NCBI GenBank assembly: GCA_964555295.1
Contig: CAZKRL010000012.1
Span: 6,615 to 70,614 of the forward strand
Length of the DNA: 64,000 nt
From: CAZKRL01 sp964555295
Lineage (GTDB): Bacteria; Bacteroidota; Bacteroidia; Flavobacteriales_D; Sanyastnellaceae
Direction of reading: 5' to 3'
Part shown: positions 45,384-54,283 of the stretch, one piece after another
Position numbering within the stretch: position 1 is the first letter of the stretch
How the letters are laid out: the number at the start of each line of letters is the position of its first letter
Position numbers and translations under genes: made by a program
Notes under the pieces: model-generated
The model's database searches: none
Seen by the model: the letters and a program-made list of their open reading frames with translations, nothing else
Told to the model about the DNA's origin: nothing

Positions 45384-47110
45384 TGAGTATCAAGAGTTTT
45401 ATTCTGACGGACAAGGAGCATTTTTTAGATTCAACGTTAGGTTGGTCCTTCAGAAGTATTGGTAATTTGAAATTAATGGTTCAGGGTGATTTTTTTGAGC
45501 GAGAATCCACCTTGATTTGGTATGATGGATGGATTCTTCCAAGGAACCGGTATTTTGGAAAATACAGAAATTATAAGGTAGAGGAAATTATTCATGAGCT
45601 CATATGTAATGGCGTTAAGGATTTTCATAATTATATTAAGGGGAATTTCACATTAGTTGTTCTGCATGATAGTAGTTTAACTATTATGACAGACTTTCAC
45701 GGGTTGTCAAAGGTCTATTATCGAGTTGGCTCGAATCATCTTGAGTACTCTAACGATTATGCATTAATTGTTGATGAGAATGACAGATTGGAGGATCTAT
45801 TCCCATTCGTTTTGGCACTCTTTCAGCATCCTGTAGGTGGAATTATGCCTCATTCAGGTATTCGTTTTATTGATAAACCAACTTATGTGATGATCAATGA
45901 TTTGAAAGTATCTAGCATTTGTTACTGGATGCCTGAATCAATCATTGAATCACCTAATACGGTTTTAATTGATGAATTGGTAAATGAATTTCAAATTGTA
46001 GTTCAAAACACATGCGAGTTTCTTCAACTTAGAGAATGTGCTTTAACATTAACAGGTGGTCGAGATACTCGTTCTGTACTCTCTGCTCTTCAACATACGA
46101 AAGTGAGCTTGAGGCCTTTTACTTTTGGTGACCCCAGAGGAAAGGATGTGTTGGTTGCTCAGCAATTATCGACCTCTTTAAATCTAAATTTTACAAATCC
46201 GAATATAAATCCATTAAGTCCCGAGAACTACGATATCTGGGTAAATAATTTGATGAGGTTCTGTAACCCATTTATAAGTTTACATCGGGCGCATCGTTTA
46301 CAAGCTTTTTCGGAAATGCGCTCGAAATTTCCGGATATTGATTTTTTGTTTATGGGATGTATGGGTGGCGATTACTCGAAGGGTATTAGTTTTAATGATT
46401 ATATTGTCACGAAATTCCTTAGGTTTTATTATATTGATAAAATTCCTTTGGAGGATTGTATAAAGAACGTACTTGTGAGTCATGATCTGGACTATTCAAA
46501 AGATATTTTGGATAGACTTTGTTCTTTCATCAATGGAATCGAATGGATTGAGAAGGAGTGGTCAAAATCGGCTGAAATGAAACTTGCATTCTACTTTGTT
46601 GGGACTCTGCATGATGTTCAAGACATGATGTTGGCGAGGTACTGCGGATTTCACGTATTTAGTCCGTTTATGGATATTGATTTTATCGAGATGCAGTTTA
46701 AATCTGAATTCTGCTTGTATCATTCTGAAAGGAATAGTGTAAACCCGTTAAACCGATTGCGGGGTGGTGAATTACAGGCCCGAATAATTTGTGGCTTATC
46801 AAAAGAACTGTGCAGTTTGCCGTTAGCGAACGACTACATTCCAAGGGATATTTTGGGAAATAGAATTTTGTATTTATTTAAGCGCACCTACAAGCATTTT
46901 GTCAAGAAGCCCAATCTTCCAACATTTTCCTATGGAGTATGGTTCGTCTCTTGGGTTAGGATGAAGGAGTCTTTATTGGGTATGAATAATTTTGTTGAGA
47001 ATGAGGTGAGTAATTTTCCGAAGCATGAGGGATTTTGGCATAAGATTACAAATCGTATATGGATAAAGTTATTAAAACGGGAAATAGATGTACGCAATTC
47101 TAAAAAATGA
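45380..47110 (+). CDS. Asparagine-synthase-like protein lacking the glutaminase cysteine
   Basis: The 576-residue product has the fold of AsnB. The N-terminal amidotransferase-like part (about 1-190) starts MMSIKSF and has no Cys2, so glutamine cannot be used. The synthetase part has a degenerate PP-loop LTGGRDTRS (residues 224-232; usual SGGxDS) and further on GGDYSKG and ARYCGFHVFSPFMD. It should adenylate a carboxylate and take ammonia or an amine. The family counterpart in some O-antigen loci is WbpS, which forms uronamides; here a different amine donor is likely. It overlaps the ATP-grasp gene by 23 bp. Confidence 0.82.
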   Translation: MMSIKSFILTDKEHFLDSTLGWSFRSIGNLKLMVQGDFFERESTLIWYDGWILPRNRYFGKYRNYKVEEIIHELICNGVKDFHNYIKGNFTLVVLHDSSLTIMTDFHGLSKVYYRVGSNHLEYSNDYALIVDENDRLEDLFPFVLALFQHPVGGIMPHSGIRFIDKPTYVMINDLKVSSICYWMPESIIESPNTVLIDELVNEFQIVVQNTCEFLQLRECALTLTGGRDTRSVLSALQHTKVSLRPFTFGDPRGKDVLVAQQLSTSLNLNFTNPNINPLSPENYDIWVNNLMRFCNPFISLHRAHRLQAFSEMRSKFPDIDFLFMGCMGGDYSKGISFNDYIVTKFLRFYYIDKIPLEDCIKNVLVSHDLDYSKDILDRLCSFINGIEWIEKEWSKSAEMKLAFYFVGTLHDVQDMMLARYCGFHVFSPFMDIDFIEMQFKSEFCLYHSERNSVNPLNRLRGGELQARIICGLSKELCSLPLANDYIPRDILGNRILYLFKRTYKHFVKKPNLPTFSYGVWFVSWVRMKESLLGMNNFVENEVSNFPKHEGFWHKITNRIWIKLLKREIDVRNSKK

Positions 47111-48128
47111 GTTTGACGATAATCACCTCCATTGGATAAAGGCTTGTGAAGGGTTGAAGGAAAGCTATGTTGTAATTGATATTACTCAATTTGATTGGGT
47201 TAGTAAGATACAGAATGGTAATTGGAAAGGCTTCTTAGTTTGCCCTTCCGGAAGGCAGTCTCTGTTTAAGACGCTTTATGATGAACGGCTCACTCTATTG
47301 AATGGCGTCTTTGATTCAAAGTTGTTCTTTCCCTCACTATCGGAAGTATTGATACATGAGAATAAGAAATTCTTGAGTTATTGGTTGTCATTGCATTCAA
47401 TTCCTTCCCCTAAAACCTGGGTTTTCTATAACCTCACGGAAGCAAAGGATACACTCTCCATTATCAATGCGGATATTCTTGTAGGGAAGGTCAATATTGG
47501 CGCCTCGGGAAAGGGCGTAAAAATCTTGAGAGGTAGAAAGGATCAGCTGGATTATTTGGAAGCTGCGTTTAATGAAGGATTGACTCAAAATTGGGGCCCT
47601 AATCTTGCGATGGGCGGTTGGTTTTCACGGATTAAAAAGATAGTTAAGAATCCTGGTAGAATTAAGAAACGCTTACAGGTCTATAATATTAATCGTCTTG
47701 AAGTTCAAAAGGGTTTTGCGTTGATACAAGAATTTGTTGAGCATGATTTTGAGTGGCGGGTTGTTAGGATTGGTGATTCTTTTTTCGGTCATCGGAAAAT
47801 TAAACAAGGTGATAAGGCAAGCGGTACAAAGGGCATTGACTACACCCCACCGAGCGAATCCTTACTTGAATTTGTAAAGGACATCACAGATCGTTTTGAA
47901 TTTAGATGCATGGCTGTTGATTTATTTGAAGATGGCGATGGAGGGTTTTTAGTAAATGAAATGCAGTGTATCTTCGGTCATGTGCAGCCATTTATATGTC
48001 AATCGAATGGTGAACCGGGGCGATTCAGGAAATTATCTGGTAATTGGGTTTTCGAAAAGGGTTTATTCAATAACAATCTATCTTACGATTTGCGTTTTGA
48101 ATATTTTAATCAAACGCTTGTCCAGTGA
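47088..48128 (+). CDS. RimK-like ATP-grasp ligase
   Basis: The 346-residue product carries an ATP-grasp core: ILVGKVNIGASGKGVKILRG (glycine-rich loop), LIQEFVEHDFEWRVVRIGDSFFGHRKIKQGDKAS and CMAVDLFEDGDGGFLVNEMQCIFG, whose D and N/E bind metal. It is closest in style to RimK/D-Ala-ligase types that join an amine to a carboxylate. In this operon it may add an amino acid or similar group to a sugar acid, perhaps with the AsnB-like neighbour. It overlaps both neighbours. Confidence 0.85.
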   Translation: MYAILKNEFDDNHLHWIKACEGLKESYVVIDITQFDWVSKIQNGNWKGFLVCPSGRQSLFKTLYDERLTLLNGVFDSKLFFPSLSEVLIHENKKFLSYWLSLHSIPSPKTWVFYNLTEAKDTLSIINADILVGKVNIGASGKGVKILRGRKDQLDYLEAAFNEGLTQNWGPNLAMGGWFSRIKKIVKNPGRIKKRLQVYNINRLEVQKGFALIQEFVEHDFEWRVVRIGDSFFGHRKIKQGDKASGTKGIDYTPPSESLLEFVKDITDRFEFRCMAVDLFEDGDGGFLVNEMQCIFGHVQPFICQSNGEPGRFRKLSGNWVFEKGLFNNNLSYDLRFEYFNQTLVQ

Positions 48129-49066
48129 AGGTTTTATTCGTTTCCAGCGGTAACAAACGAAATGGGGTGTCTTCTATAGTTGACATGCAGCGGAAGTCAC
48201 TTATTCATGCCGGCGTCGATGTAGATATGTTTCTTGTGAATGGTCGCGGTTGGCGGAGTTATCTGAGAGCCATCTATTTACTTCGTTCAAAATTGCGATA
48301 TCAAAAGTTTGATATAATCCATTCTCATTATTCCTTTTCTACTTGGGTCGCAATCTTGGCAGGGGGTAGGAATATTGTTGGCTCTTTGATGGGGAGCGAT
48401 GTAAAGGCAAGTTTTTTTCTACGTATTCTTATCAGGGTATCATTGTTGCCGTTTTGTAGAGCCATCATCGTAAAATCCGATGAGATGAAACGTGATTTGT
48501 CTTATGATGATGCGCATGTTGTTCCAAACGGGGTGAACCTTGATGTTTTTTATCCGCAGAACTCTCGTGATTGTAAAAAGGTTTTAGGTTGGGACAACCA
48601 GAAGTTAAACGTGTTATTCCCCTCTAATCCCAACCGGCCGGAGAAGAATTTTGGATTGTTAGAAAATGCATTGGCGTCTTCTGGGATTAAAAATTACGTT
48701 ATTCATACACTGACTGATATTTCTTTCTCGGATATGCCAACCTATTACAATGCCGCTGATATCGTTTGTATGTCGAGCACTCGTGAAGGTAGTCCAAACG
48801 CAATTAAGGAAGCTATGGCCTGCGATAAGTTGGTGGTGTCTACGAATGTCGGAGATGTGGAGTGGTTGTTTGGATCGACTTCGGGTTTGTTTTTGTCGGA
48901 TCAGGAGGTTCTGTCTTTCAGTGCTTCTTTTGAAAAAGCTTTAGCATATGGACTGAAAAATGAAATGTGTTCTAGAGGGCGAGATAGAATTTTGCAATTG
49001 CAACTATCTGATGCATTAGTTGCAATGAAATTAATAGAGATTTATAAAGATGTGACAGGTAGTTAA
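48125..49066 (+). CDS. Glycosyltransferase family 4
   Basis: The 313-residue product has a GT4 layout: VLFVSSGNKRNGVSSIVDMQR at the N-terminus, DIIHSHYSFSTW, VVPNGVNLDVFYPQ linker and the donor site SSTREGSPNAIKEAMACDKLVVSTNVGDV with the E-x7-E motif. It is retaining; the donor is unknown. The start is GTG overlapping the ATP-grasp stop. It is the last enzyme of the coupled run, followed by the export genes after a 36-bp gap. Confidence 0.9.
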   Translation: MKVLFVSSGNKRNGVSSIVDMQRKSLIHAGVDVDMFLVNGRGWRSYLRAIYLLRSKLRYQKFDIIHSHYSFSTWVAILAGGRNIVGSLMGSDVKASFFLRILIRVSLLPFCRAIIVKSDEMKRDLSYDDAHVVPNGVNLDVFYPQNSRDCKKVLGWDNQKLNVLFPSNPNRPEKNFGLLENALASSGIKNYVIHTLTDISFSDMPTYYNAADIVCMSSTREGSPNAIKEAMACDKLVVSTNVGDVEWLFGSTSGLFLSDQEVLSFSASFEKALAYGLKNEMCSRGRDRILQLQLSDALVAMKLIEIYKDVTGS

Positions 49067-49102
49067 TTCCTCGGTTTTCAGTCGTAATTGTGTTTAGTGT
49101 TT

Positions 49103-49906
49103 ATGGGTTTGATTAAATTTGGCCAAATGTGTAAAGTGTTTTCAATTTCAATCAGAAACTTGTCGTTTTGGCTGTGTTGTATTCTCATCGCAGGATGTGA
49201 TGTTTCAAAAAGAATAGTTTACTTTCAAGATGATATTCCCAAGACGCAAGGAACCGACTCATATTCACCTATACTTAAAAAGGATGACTTGCTGAGTATT
49301 CTGGTCATCGGTCAGGATGCGGAGGCGTCAAAGCCTTTCAATCTTCCAATGATTGAGCAACGAAGTATGGGGGGGTATTATCAAGGAGTTTCCTCGCAAA
49401 ATGGTTATCTCATTGATGCCAACGGAATGATTGATTTTCCTGTAATAGGAGCGCTTAAACTCGAAGGTTTGAACAAGCAGCAAGCAGTTGAATTTATCAA
49501 GGGTAAACTGGCTAATTATCTCAATAATCCCACGGTAATTATTCGGATATTAAACTATAAAGTCACAGTCCTCGGCGAAGTCAAAACACCTGGGACGTTT
49601 ACGATTCCCAACGACCGGGTAACACTCTTGGACGCCATAGGTATAGCCGGAGATTTGTTGATTACAGGGTCACGTAAGGATGTCTTGGTGTTACGCGAAA
49701 AGCAAGGTGAGATGATTGAGTTTCGAATTGATTTAACAAAGTCGGATGTGCTTAATTCACCTGTCTTTTATCTGCAACAGAATGATGTTGTTTATATAGC
49801 CCCGAATAGAGCTAAACAGAATAGTTCTGTGATAAGTTACAGTAATGCAAGTTTAGCTTTATCTGGAATATCGATATTGTTGACCATTTTTCTTCTTTTT
49901 AAATAG
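49103..49906 (+). CDS. Wza-like polysaccharide export lipoprotein
   Basis: From ATG at 49103 the 267-residue product has a lipoprotein signal with lipobox LIAGC; ATG at 49127 is an equally possible start. The mature part has a PES domain (LKKDDLLSILVIGQD, IDANGMIDFPVIGALKLEGL) and an SLBB-type loop (VTVLGEVKTPGTFTIPNDR), then a C-terminal hydrophobic helix. It forms the outer-membrane export channel or its adaptor for the polysaccharide. It lies 5 bp before the tyrosine autokinase gene. Confidence 0.92.
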   Translation: MGLIKFGQMCKVFSISIRNLSFWLCCILIAGCDVSKRIVYFQDDIPKTQGTDSYSPILKKDDLLSILVIGQDAEASKPFNLPMIEQRSMGGYYQGVSSQNGYLIDANGMIDFPVIGALKLEGLNKQQAVEFIKGKLANYLNNPTVIIRILNYKVTVLGEVKTPGTFTIPNDRVTLLDAIGIAGDLLITGSRKDVLVLREKQGEMIEFRIDLTKSDVLNSPVFYLQQNDVVYIAPNRAKQNSSVISYSNASLALSGISILLTIFLLFK

Positions 49907-49911
49907 ACGTT

Positions 49912-52332
49912 ATGAGTGAATCTAGTGAAAAGGCAATTGAAGCTTTCTTAAGAAAGGATGACGTCAATATTACAGAGAGTTTTCAGGTCATTATATCGAA
50001 TTGGCGATGGTTGATTTTTTCTCTGATTATCTCATGCGCGATGGCTTTTGTATATCTAAGGTTTCAGGTGCCTCGATACAAGGTAAGCGCCACTGTTATG
50101 GTAAGAGATCAGGATAAAGGCAAAGTGAGCTCTGAAACGGAAGTGTTTAAAGAGTTGGGTTTGCTCAAGTCGGCCGCGAGCATGGAAGACGAAATTGAAG
50201 TCTACAGTAGCAGGTCGATCATGTATCGTGTGGTCAAAAATTTGGATTTGGAATTTGCCTATTTCTCTCAAGGTAACCCGATTTTTCATGAGAAATATCA
50301 CAATTTCCCTTTACGGATAGAGGTGGCTCCATTCGATACTGCCTCTTTTGAAGATTACGGAAATGTTTTTGAAATTGAGGTCATCGACGAGAATAGATTC
50401 AAACTCAGTGATACCAGAAATGAATTGCAAGAAGGTGTGTTTGATTTTTCAACCGCGATTGATTATCCATGGGGTAAGGTTTCAATTAGCAGATCTTCTT
50501 TTTTCGGAAATCATGTTGTCGGACGGAAGTATCGTATTGAGAAAATCCCTGTGCAAAGTATGGTGTCAAGATGTCTCGCTGGTCTGCAGTTAGAGCCTTC
50601 TTCGAAGGGTTCTTCCGTGCTCAAACTTTATATGACAGAGACACATCCTCAGAAGGCCGGAGATATTTTGAGGGAGCTTATCAATCAGCGGAGTAAAGAA
50701 GCGATAGAGGATAAAAATCAGATGAGTCAAAATACCGTTGATTTTATCAATGAGCGAATTCAATTCATTCTGGATGAGCTGTCTACGGTAGAGTCAGCTG
50801 AAGAGGCGTTTAAGAAGAATGAAGTATTCAATGGTGAATCAAGAGAAGCAGAATTTTTGTTTCAAAAGCAGCTGAGCCTTGATGAGCAAATTACGAAGCT
50901 TGGTAGCGAGTTGAGATTAGTTCGTATGATGTTGGACCAGTTGAAATCATACAAGGGGAATATTGATTTATTTCCAAGCAATCTGGGTGTAGAGAATGTT
51001 CAAATAGCCTCATTGGTATCGGAGTATAATAAGATTGTACTCGAGATCAATCGATTGGTCAAGGCCGGTGGTGATGAGAATCCGATGTTGGCTCTTTACA
51101 CAAGTAAGGCCATTTCTGTTCGAAGCAGTATTGAGGAGTCATTGAAGAATTTGCAGAATTCCATTATGGTTCAAATGGATGATCTAAATAAAAAGGATAA
51201 CGAACTTTTTGGACAGCTTAAGGAGGTTCCTACAAAGGAGCGATTACTCAGAGAAATTGTTCGTCAAAAGCAGATAAAGGAAGAACTTTATTTATATCTC
51301 TTGAAGAAACGCGAGGAGACAAATATTGCTCTAGCAATGACTGTTTCGAATACTAGAATAATTGATGATGTTAATGGGTCTAGGTCGCCGGTGTCGCCTA
51401 AGGTGAAAATGATTTGGTTGGTAGCCGTATCATCGGGAATAGTTGTGCCCATATTACTGATACTGATAATTACTTTCATTCGCGCTCGCATTCAAAATAA
51501 GTCAGAACTTAATGTGCTCTCTGCGCCGTTACTCGGAGAAATACCTTTTATTCAATCCGAGAAGAGTATTGTTATTGGCCGTAACGACCGTTCGATGGCA
51601 GCAGAGGCGTTTCGAATGCTACGTTCGAATCTTGAGTTTTTCTGCAGTTTGAAGGGAATACACGGGCAAGTTATTTTTATTACCTCTGCGGTCTCTCGGG
51701 AAGGAAAGTCCTTTATGGCTATTAATCTGTCTGCCGCTATGGCTCTCACCGGAAGGAGAGTGCTCTTGTTGGGTACAGATTTGCGACATCCGAAATTGAA
51801 CAAGTATCTCAATCGAACCTCAAACAATGGGATGACCAATTTCTTATCCGGTAATATATCGGACGTAAGCTCTCTCATTCATAAAGCAGATGATTCTGTT
51901 CCTTTTGATGTTCTGCCATCCGGCCCTATACCTTCAGATCCCTCTGAGTTGATCCTTTCAGATAAAATGAAGGAGGTGTTTGAATTCGCTCGCGCAAATT
52001 ATGCTATTGTAATTGTGGATACATCCCCGGTGGGCTTGGTTGCAGATACAATGCAGTTGGTCAAATATGCAGATGTTACGGCCTTCGTTGTGAGAGAAAA
52101 CTTAACGCACCGACGTGTGATTCCACTTGTGCAAGAACTTATTACAACGAATCGAATTCCGAATTTAAGCATAATTTTTAACGGTAAAAGACCCAAGGGT
52201 ATTGGCTATGGATACGGTTATGGCTATGGATACGGCTATGGATACGGTTATGGTTATTACACAGAAAATGAGGAACAAAAGAAGTCGCTTTGGGGTAAGC
52301 TTATAAAGTATTTCAAATCCTTACGTCGTTGA
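49912..52332 (+). CDS. Wzc-like polysaccharide co-polymerase and tyrosine autokinase
   Basis: The 806-residue product has a Wzz domain between helices at about 33-52 and 498-520, coiled coil between, and a cytoplasmic BY-kinase with Walker A around K599 (SREGKSF), Walker A' LLLGTDLRHPK and Walker B IVIVDTSPV. The C-terminal tail holds nine Gly-Tyr pairs and one extra Tyr (residues 765-783), a strikingly regular phospho-acceptor cluster. It controls chain length and export with the Wza-like protein through cycles of tyrosine phosphorylation. DNA for the tail is repetitive (52204-52260). Confidence 0.95.
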   Translation: MSESSEKAIEAFLRKDDVNITESFQVIISNWRWLIFSLIISCAMAFVYLRFQVPRYKVSATVMVRDQDKGKVSSETEVFKELGLLKSAASMEDEIEVYSSRSIMYRVVKNLDLEFAYFSQGNPIFHEKYHNFPLRIEVAPFDTASFEDYGNVFEIEVIDENRFKLSDTRNELQEGVFDFSTAIDYPWGKVSISRSSFFGNHVVGRKYRIEKIPVQSMVSRCLAGLQLEPSSKGSSVLKLYMTETHPQKAGDILRELINQRSKEAIEDKNQMSQNTVDFINERIQFILDELSTVESAEEAFKKNEVFNGESREAEFLFQKQLSLDEQITKLGSELRLVRMMLDQLKSYKGNIDLFPSNLGVENVQIASLVSEYNKIVLEINRLVKAGGDENPMLALYTSKAISVRSSIEESLKNLQNSIMVQMDDLNKKDNELFGQLKEVPTKERLLREIVRQKQIKEELYLYLLKKREETNIALAMTVSNTRIIDDVNGSRSPVSPKVKMIWLVAVSSGIVVPILLILIITFIRARIQNKSELNVLSAPLLGEIPFIQSEKSIVIGRNDRSMAAEAFRMLRSNLEFFCSLKGIHGQVIFITSAVSREGKSFMAINLSAAMALTGRRVLLLGTDLRHPKLNKYLNRTSNNGMTNFLSGNISDVSSLIHKADDSVPFDVLPSGPIPSDPSELILSDKMKEVFEFARANYAIVIVDTSPVGLVADTMQLVKYADVTAFVVRENLTHRRVIPLVQELITTNRIPNLSIIFNGKRPKGIGYGYGYGYGYGYGYGYGYYTENEEQKKSLWGKLIKYFKSLRR
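52204..52260 (+). repeat. Short tandem repeat encoding the Gly-Tyr tail of Wzc
   Basis: The 57 bp alternate GGN TAT/TAC codons with an 18-bp near-repeat (GGCTATGGATACGGTTAT). They encode nine Gly-Tyr pairs and a final Tyr. Such tandem DNA can gain or lose units by slippage and so vary the number of phospho-tyrosines while keeping frame, since each unit is a multiple of 6 bp. Confidence 0.9.
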
Positions 52333-52382
52333 TTAGCCATGCGATATGCAAGAGGGTATCTAGTTCATTTATCTGATCCTGC

Positions 52383-53132
52383 ATGATGATATCGGAAGTT
52401 TTAAGAGGGTTTGAAGCCACCAATCTAGAAGCGATGGATCGCGTGAGGTTGATGAACCGGACCGATATCAAATACATGATTTCACTTTCGCGTTTAAATC
52501 TCTTGCTAAACGCATTGATTAACCATTATAAAGTATTAGAGGTGGAGGGCGAAAGAAATAGTCGGTACCAGACGCTGTATTTTGACACTCCCCAGTTTTC
52601 CAACTACCTTGAACATCACAACGGAAAACGGCATCGCTACAAAATCAGAGAACGGGAATACATCGAAAGCCATCTTTCATTTCTGGAAGTGAAGGAAAAA
52701 AGCAATAAAGGACGAACCGCGAAAAGCAGAATCAAACTGAATGAAATACTACCAGAGTTAAGCGAGTCATCAAAGGTGTTTGTCGCCTCCAAGGCAAATC
52801 ATTCTGAAGTTCTTGAACCCAAACTATGGAATTCATTTCGCAGAATTACCCTGGTGAATAAAACTGCAAACGAGCGGGTGACAATTGATACCGGCATTGC
52901 TTTCTATTTCGGAGATCGTCACACATCCCTCAATGATTTGGTGATTGTTGAGATTAAACAAAGTGGCGTAAACCGTCACAGCCCAATAATTTCTTATTTC
53001 AAAGAAAACCTTATCCGCGCCGATGGCATAAGCAAATATTGTTTAGGTGTTGCGATGCTATATCCGCAATTGAAAGCCAATACCTTTAAGGAAAAATTAT
53101 TACGAATCAATAAAATTTTGAACGATGCTTGA
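52383..53132 (+). CDS. VTC-domain polyphosphate polymerase-like protein
   Basis: The 249-residue product is a single VTC domain of the CYTH/tunnel type: MNRTDIKYMIS, SRYQTLYFDTPQFSNYLEHHNGKRHRYKIRERE, FLEVKEKSNKGRTAKSRIKL and a late DLVIVEIKQSG. These basic strands (R/K) and acidic E residues line the tunnel in yeast Vtc4, which makes polyphosphate from ATP. Bacterial copies occur with DUF4956 genes; their product is largely untested. It overlaps the DUF4956 gene by 8 bp. Confidence 0.87.
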   Translation: MMISEVLRGFEATNLEAMDRVRLMNRTDIKYMISLSRLNLLLNALINHYKVLEVEGERNSRYQTLYFDTPQFSNYLEHHNGKRHRYKIREREYIESHLSFLEVKEKSNKGRTAKSRIKLNEILPELSESSKVFVASKANHSEVLEPKLWNSFRRITLVNKTANERVTIDTGIAFYFGDRHTSLNDLVIVEIKQSGVNRHSPIISYFKENLIRADGISKYCLGVAMLYPQLKANTFKEKLLRINKILNDA

Positions 53133-53865
53133 ATATGTTCACTTAGGTGTAAATGAATGGCTAGCATGGATCCCCAGTTTCATGCAGGAGGCGGCAACGG
53201 ATTCTGACAAGTTCAACCCGCTCAAAGGGGTTAAGGGTCTGAATGTTGAAGATTTTCTTGGTCTCATCATTCGGCTGCTGATTCATTTCTTTTTTGTCTT
53301 TATACTCGTTCGACTGATCTATTACCCCATAGCGAAACGCAAAGATTTTCTTTTCACCTATTTTCTCTTTTCGATTTCGATCTTCACGATGTGCTTCCTC
53401 TTGGAAAGTGTAAAGTTGGAAATGGGATTTGCTCTCGGTCTTTTCGCGGTATTCGGGATCATTCGTTATCGAACAGATGCAATACCCATCAAAGAGATGA
53501 CCTATTTATTTGTGGTCATTGGTATGTCGGTGATGAATGCTCTCATCAACAAAAAGATATCGCTTGCTGAACTCGCCTTTGCCAATGCGTCCATCATCGC
53601 CTTAACCTACGGCCTTGAAAAAGTGTGGTTGCTCAGACATGAATCTCAAAAGCTTATTCTCTACGAACGCATAGATCTCATACAATCGGGTAGGCGAGCA
53701 GAACTCATACAAGATCTGGAAGTGCGAACAGGAATCAAGATCAATCGCGTTGAATTGGGCAAGATCGATTTTCTGCGCGATACGGTAATGATTAAAATTT
53801 ATTTCTATGAAGACCAGCAAGACGGACATATGGACGAATCCTTCAGTCAGGGTTTCAATAATTGA
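53125..53865 (+). CDS. DUF4956 family membrane protein
   Basis: The 246-residue product has about four transmembrane helices (IIRLLIHFFFVFILVRLIYYP, FLFTYFLFSISIFTMCFLL, GLFAVFGIIRYRTDAIPIKEMTYLFVVIGM, LAFANASIIALTYGLE) and a cytoplasmic C-terminal domain. IRYRTDAIPIKEMTYLF is the DUF4956 hallmark. It is almost always beside a VTC-domain gene and is probably its membrane partner. Its end overlaps the lipoprotein gene by 59 bp. Confidence 0.9.
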   Translation: MLEYVHLGVNEWLAWIPSFMQEAATDSDKFNPLKGVKGLNVEDFLGLIIRLLIHFFFVFILVRLIYYPIAKRKDFLFTYFLFSISIFTMCFLLESVKLEMGFALGLFAVFGIIRYRTDAIPIKEMTYLFVVIGMSVMNALINKKISLAELAFANASIIALTYGLEKVWLLRHESQKLILYERIDLIQSGRRAELIQDLEVRTGIKINRVELGKIDFLRDTVMIKIYFYEDQQDGHMDESFSQGFNN

Positions 53866-54283
53866 TAGTTGCAAGTACATTGTAATTCTTGCGCTCATTT
53901 TTTCCAGTATCACCGCTTGCAAGAAGGAGGCAGGTGATGGCGGCAATAGTTCTATCAAGGGTAGGGTAGTGCGTGAGTTTCGCACCGTTCTTACAAATCC
54001 GTTGACCAGCGGTGGCGTTTTCCCCGCTGCAGATGTAGATGTTTTTATTCGCTATGGCAATAATGTATCTCCTGATGATCGCGCGTATACCAATCCAAAT
54101 GGCGAGTTTGAATTTTTGAATTTACGTCCGGGTGCTTACACGATTTACGTTTACTCCAAAGACACAACGGTGTTGGCCACGTCTTGGGATGAAGACCACA
54201 TGCCGGTATTGCGAACAACAGAGATTTCCGATAAAAAACAGACCGTTACGCTCACGGAAATGAGAATATATGATCAGCCGTAA
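53807..54283 (+). CDS. Lipoprotein with carboxypeptidase-regulatory-like domain
   Basis: The 158-residue product has a hydrophobic signal and lipobox SITAC (Cys about 38), then a carboxypeptidase regulatory-like beta-sandwich (SSIKGRVVREF, DRAYTNPNGEFEFLNLRPGAYTIYVYSKD). The first ATG is 59 bp inside the DUF4956 gene; no later start precedes the signal peptide, so a large overlap is real or a rare start is used. It probably sits at the outer membrane and completes the VTC operon. Confidence 0.82.
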   Translation: MKTSKTDIWTNPSVRVSIIDSCKYIVILALIFSSITACKKEAGDGGNSSIKGRVVREFRTVLTNPLTSGGVFPAADVDVFIRYGNNVSPDDRAYTNPNGEFEFLNLRPGAYTIYVYSKDTTVLATSWDEDHMPVLRTTEISDKKQTVTLTEMRIYDQP

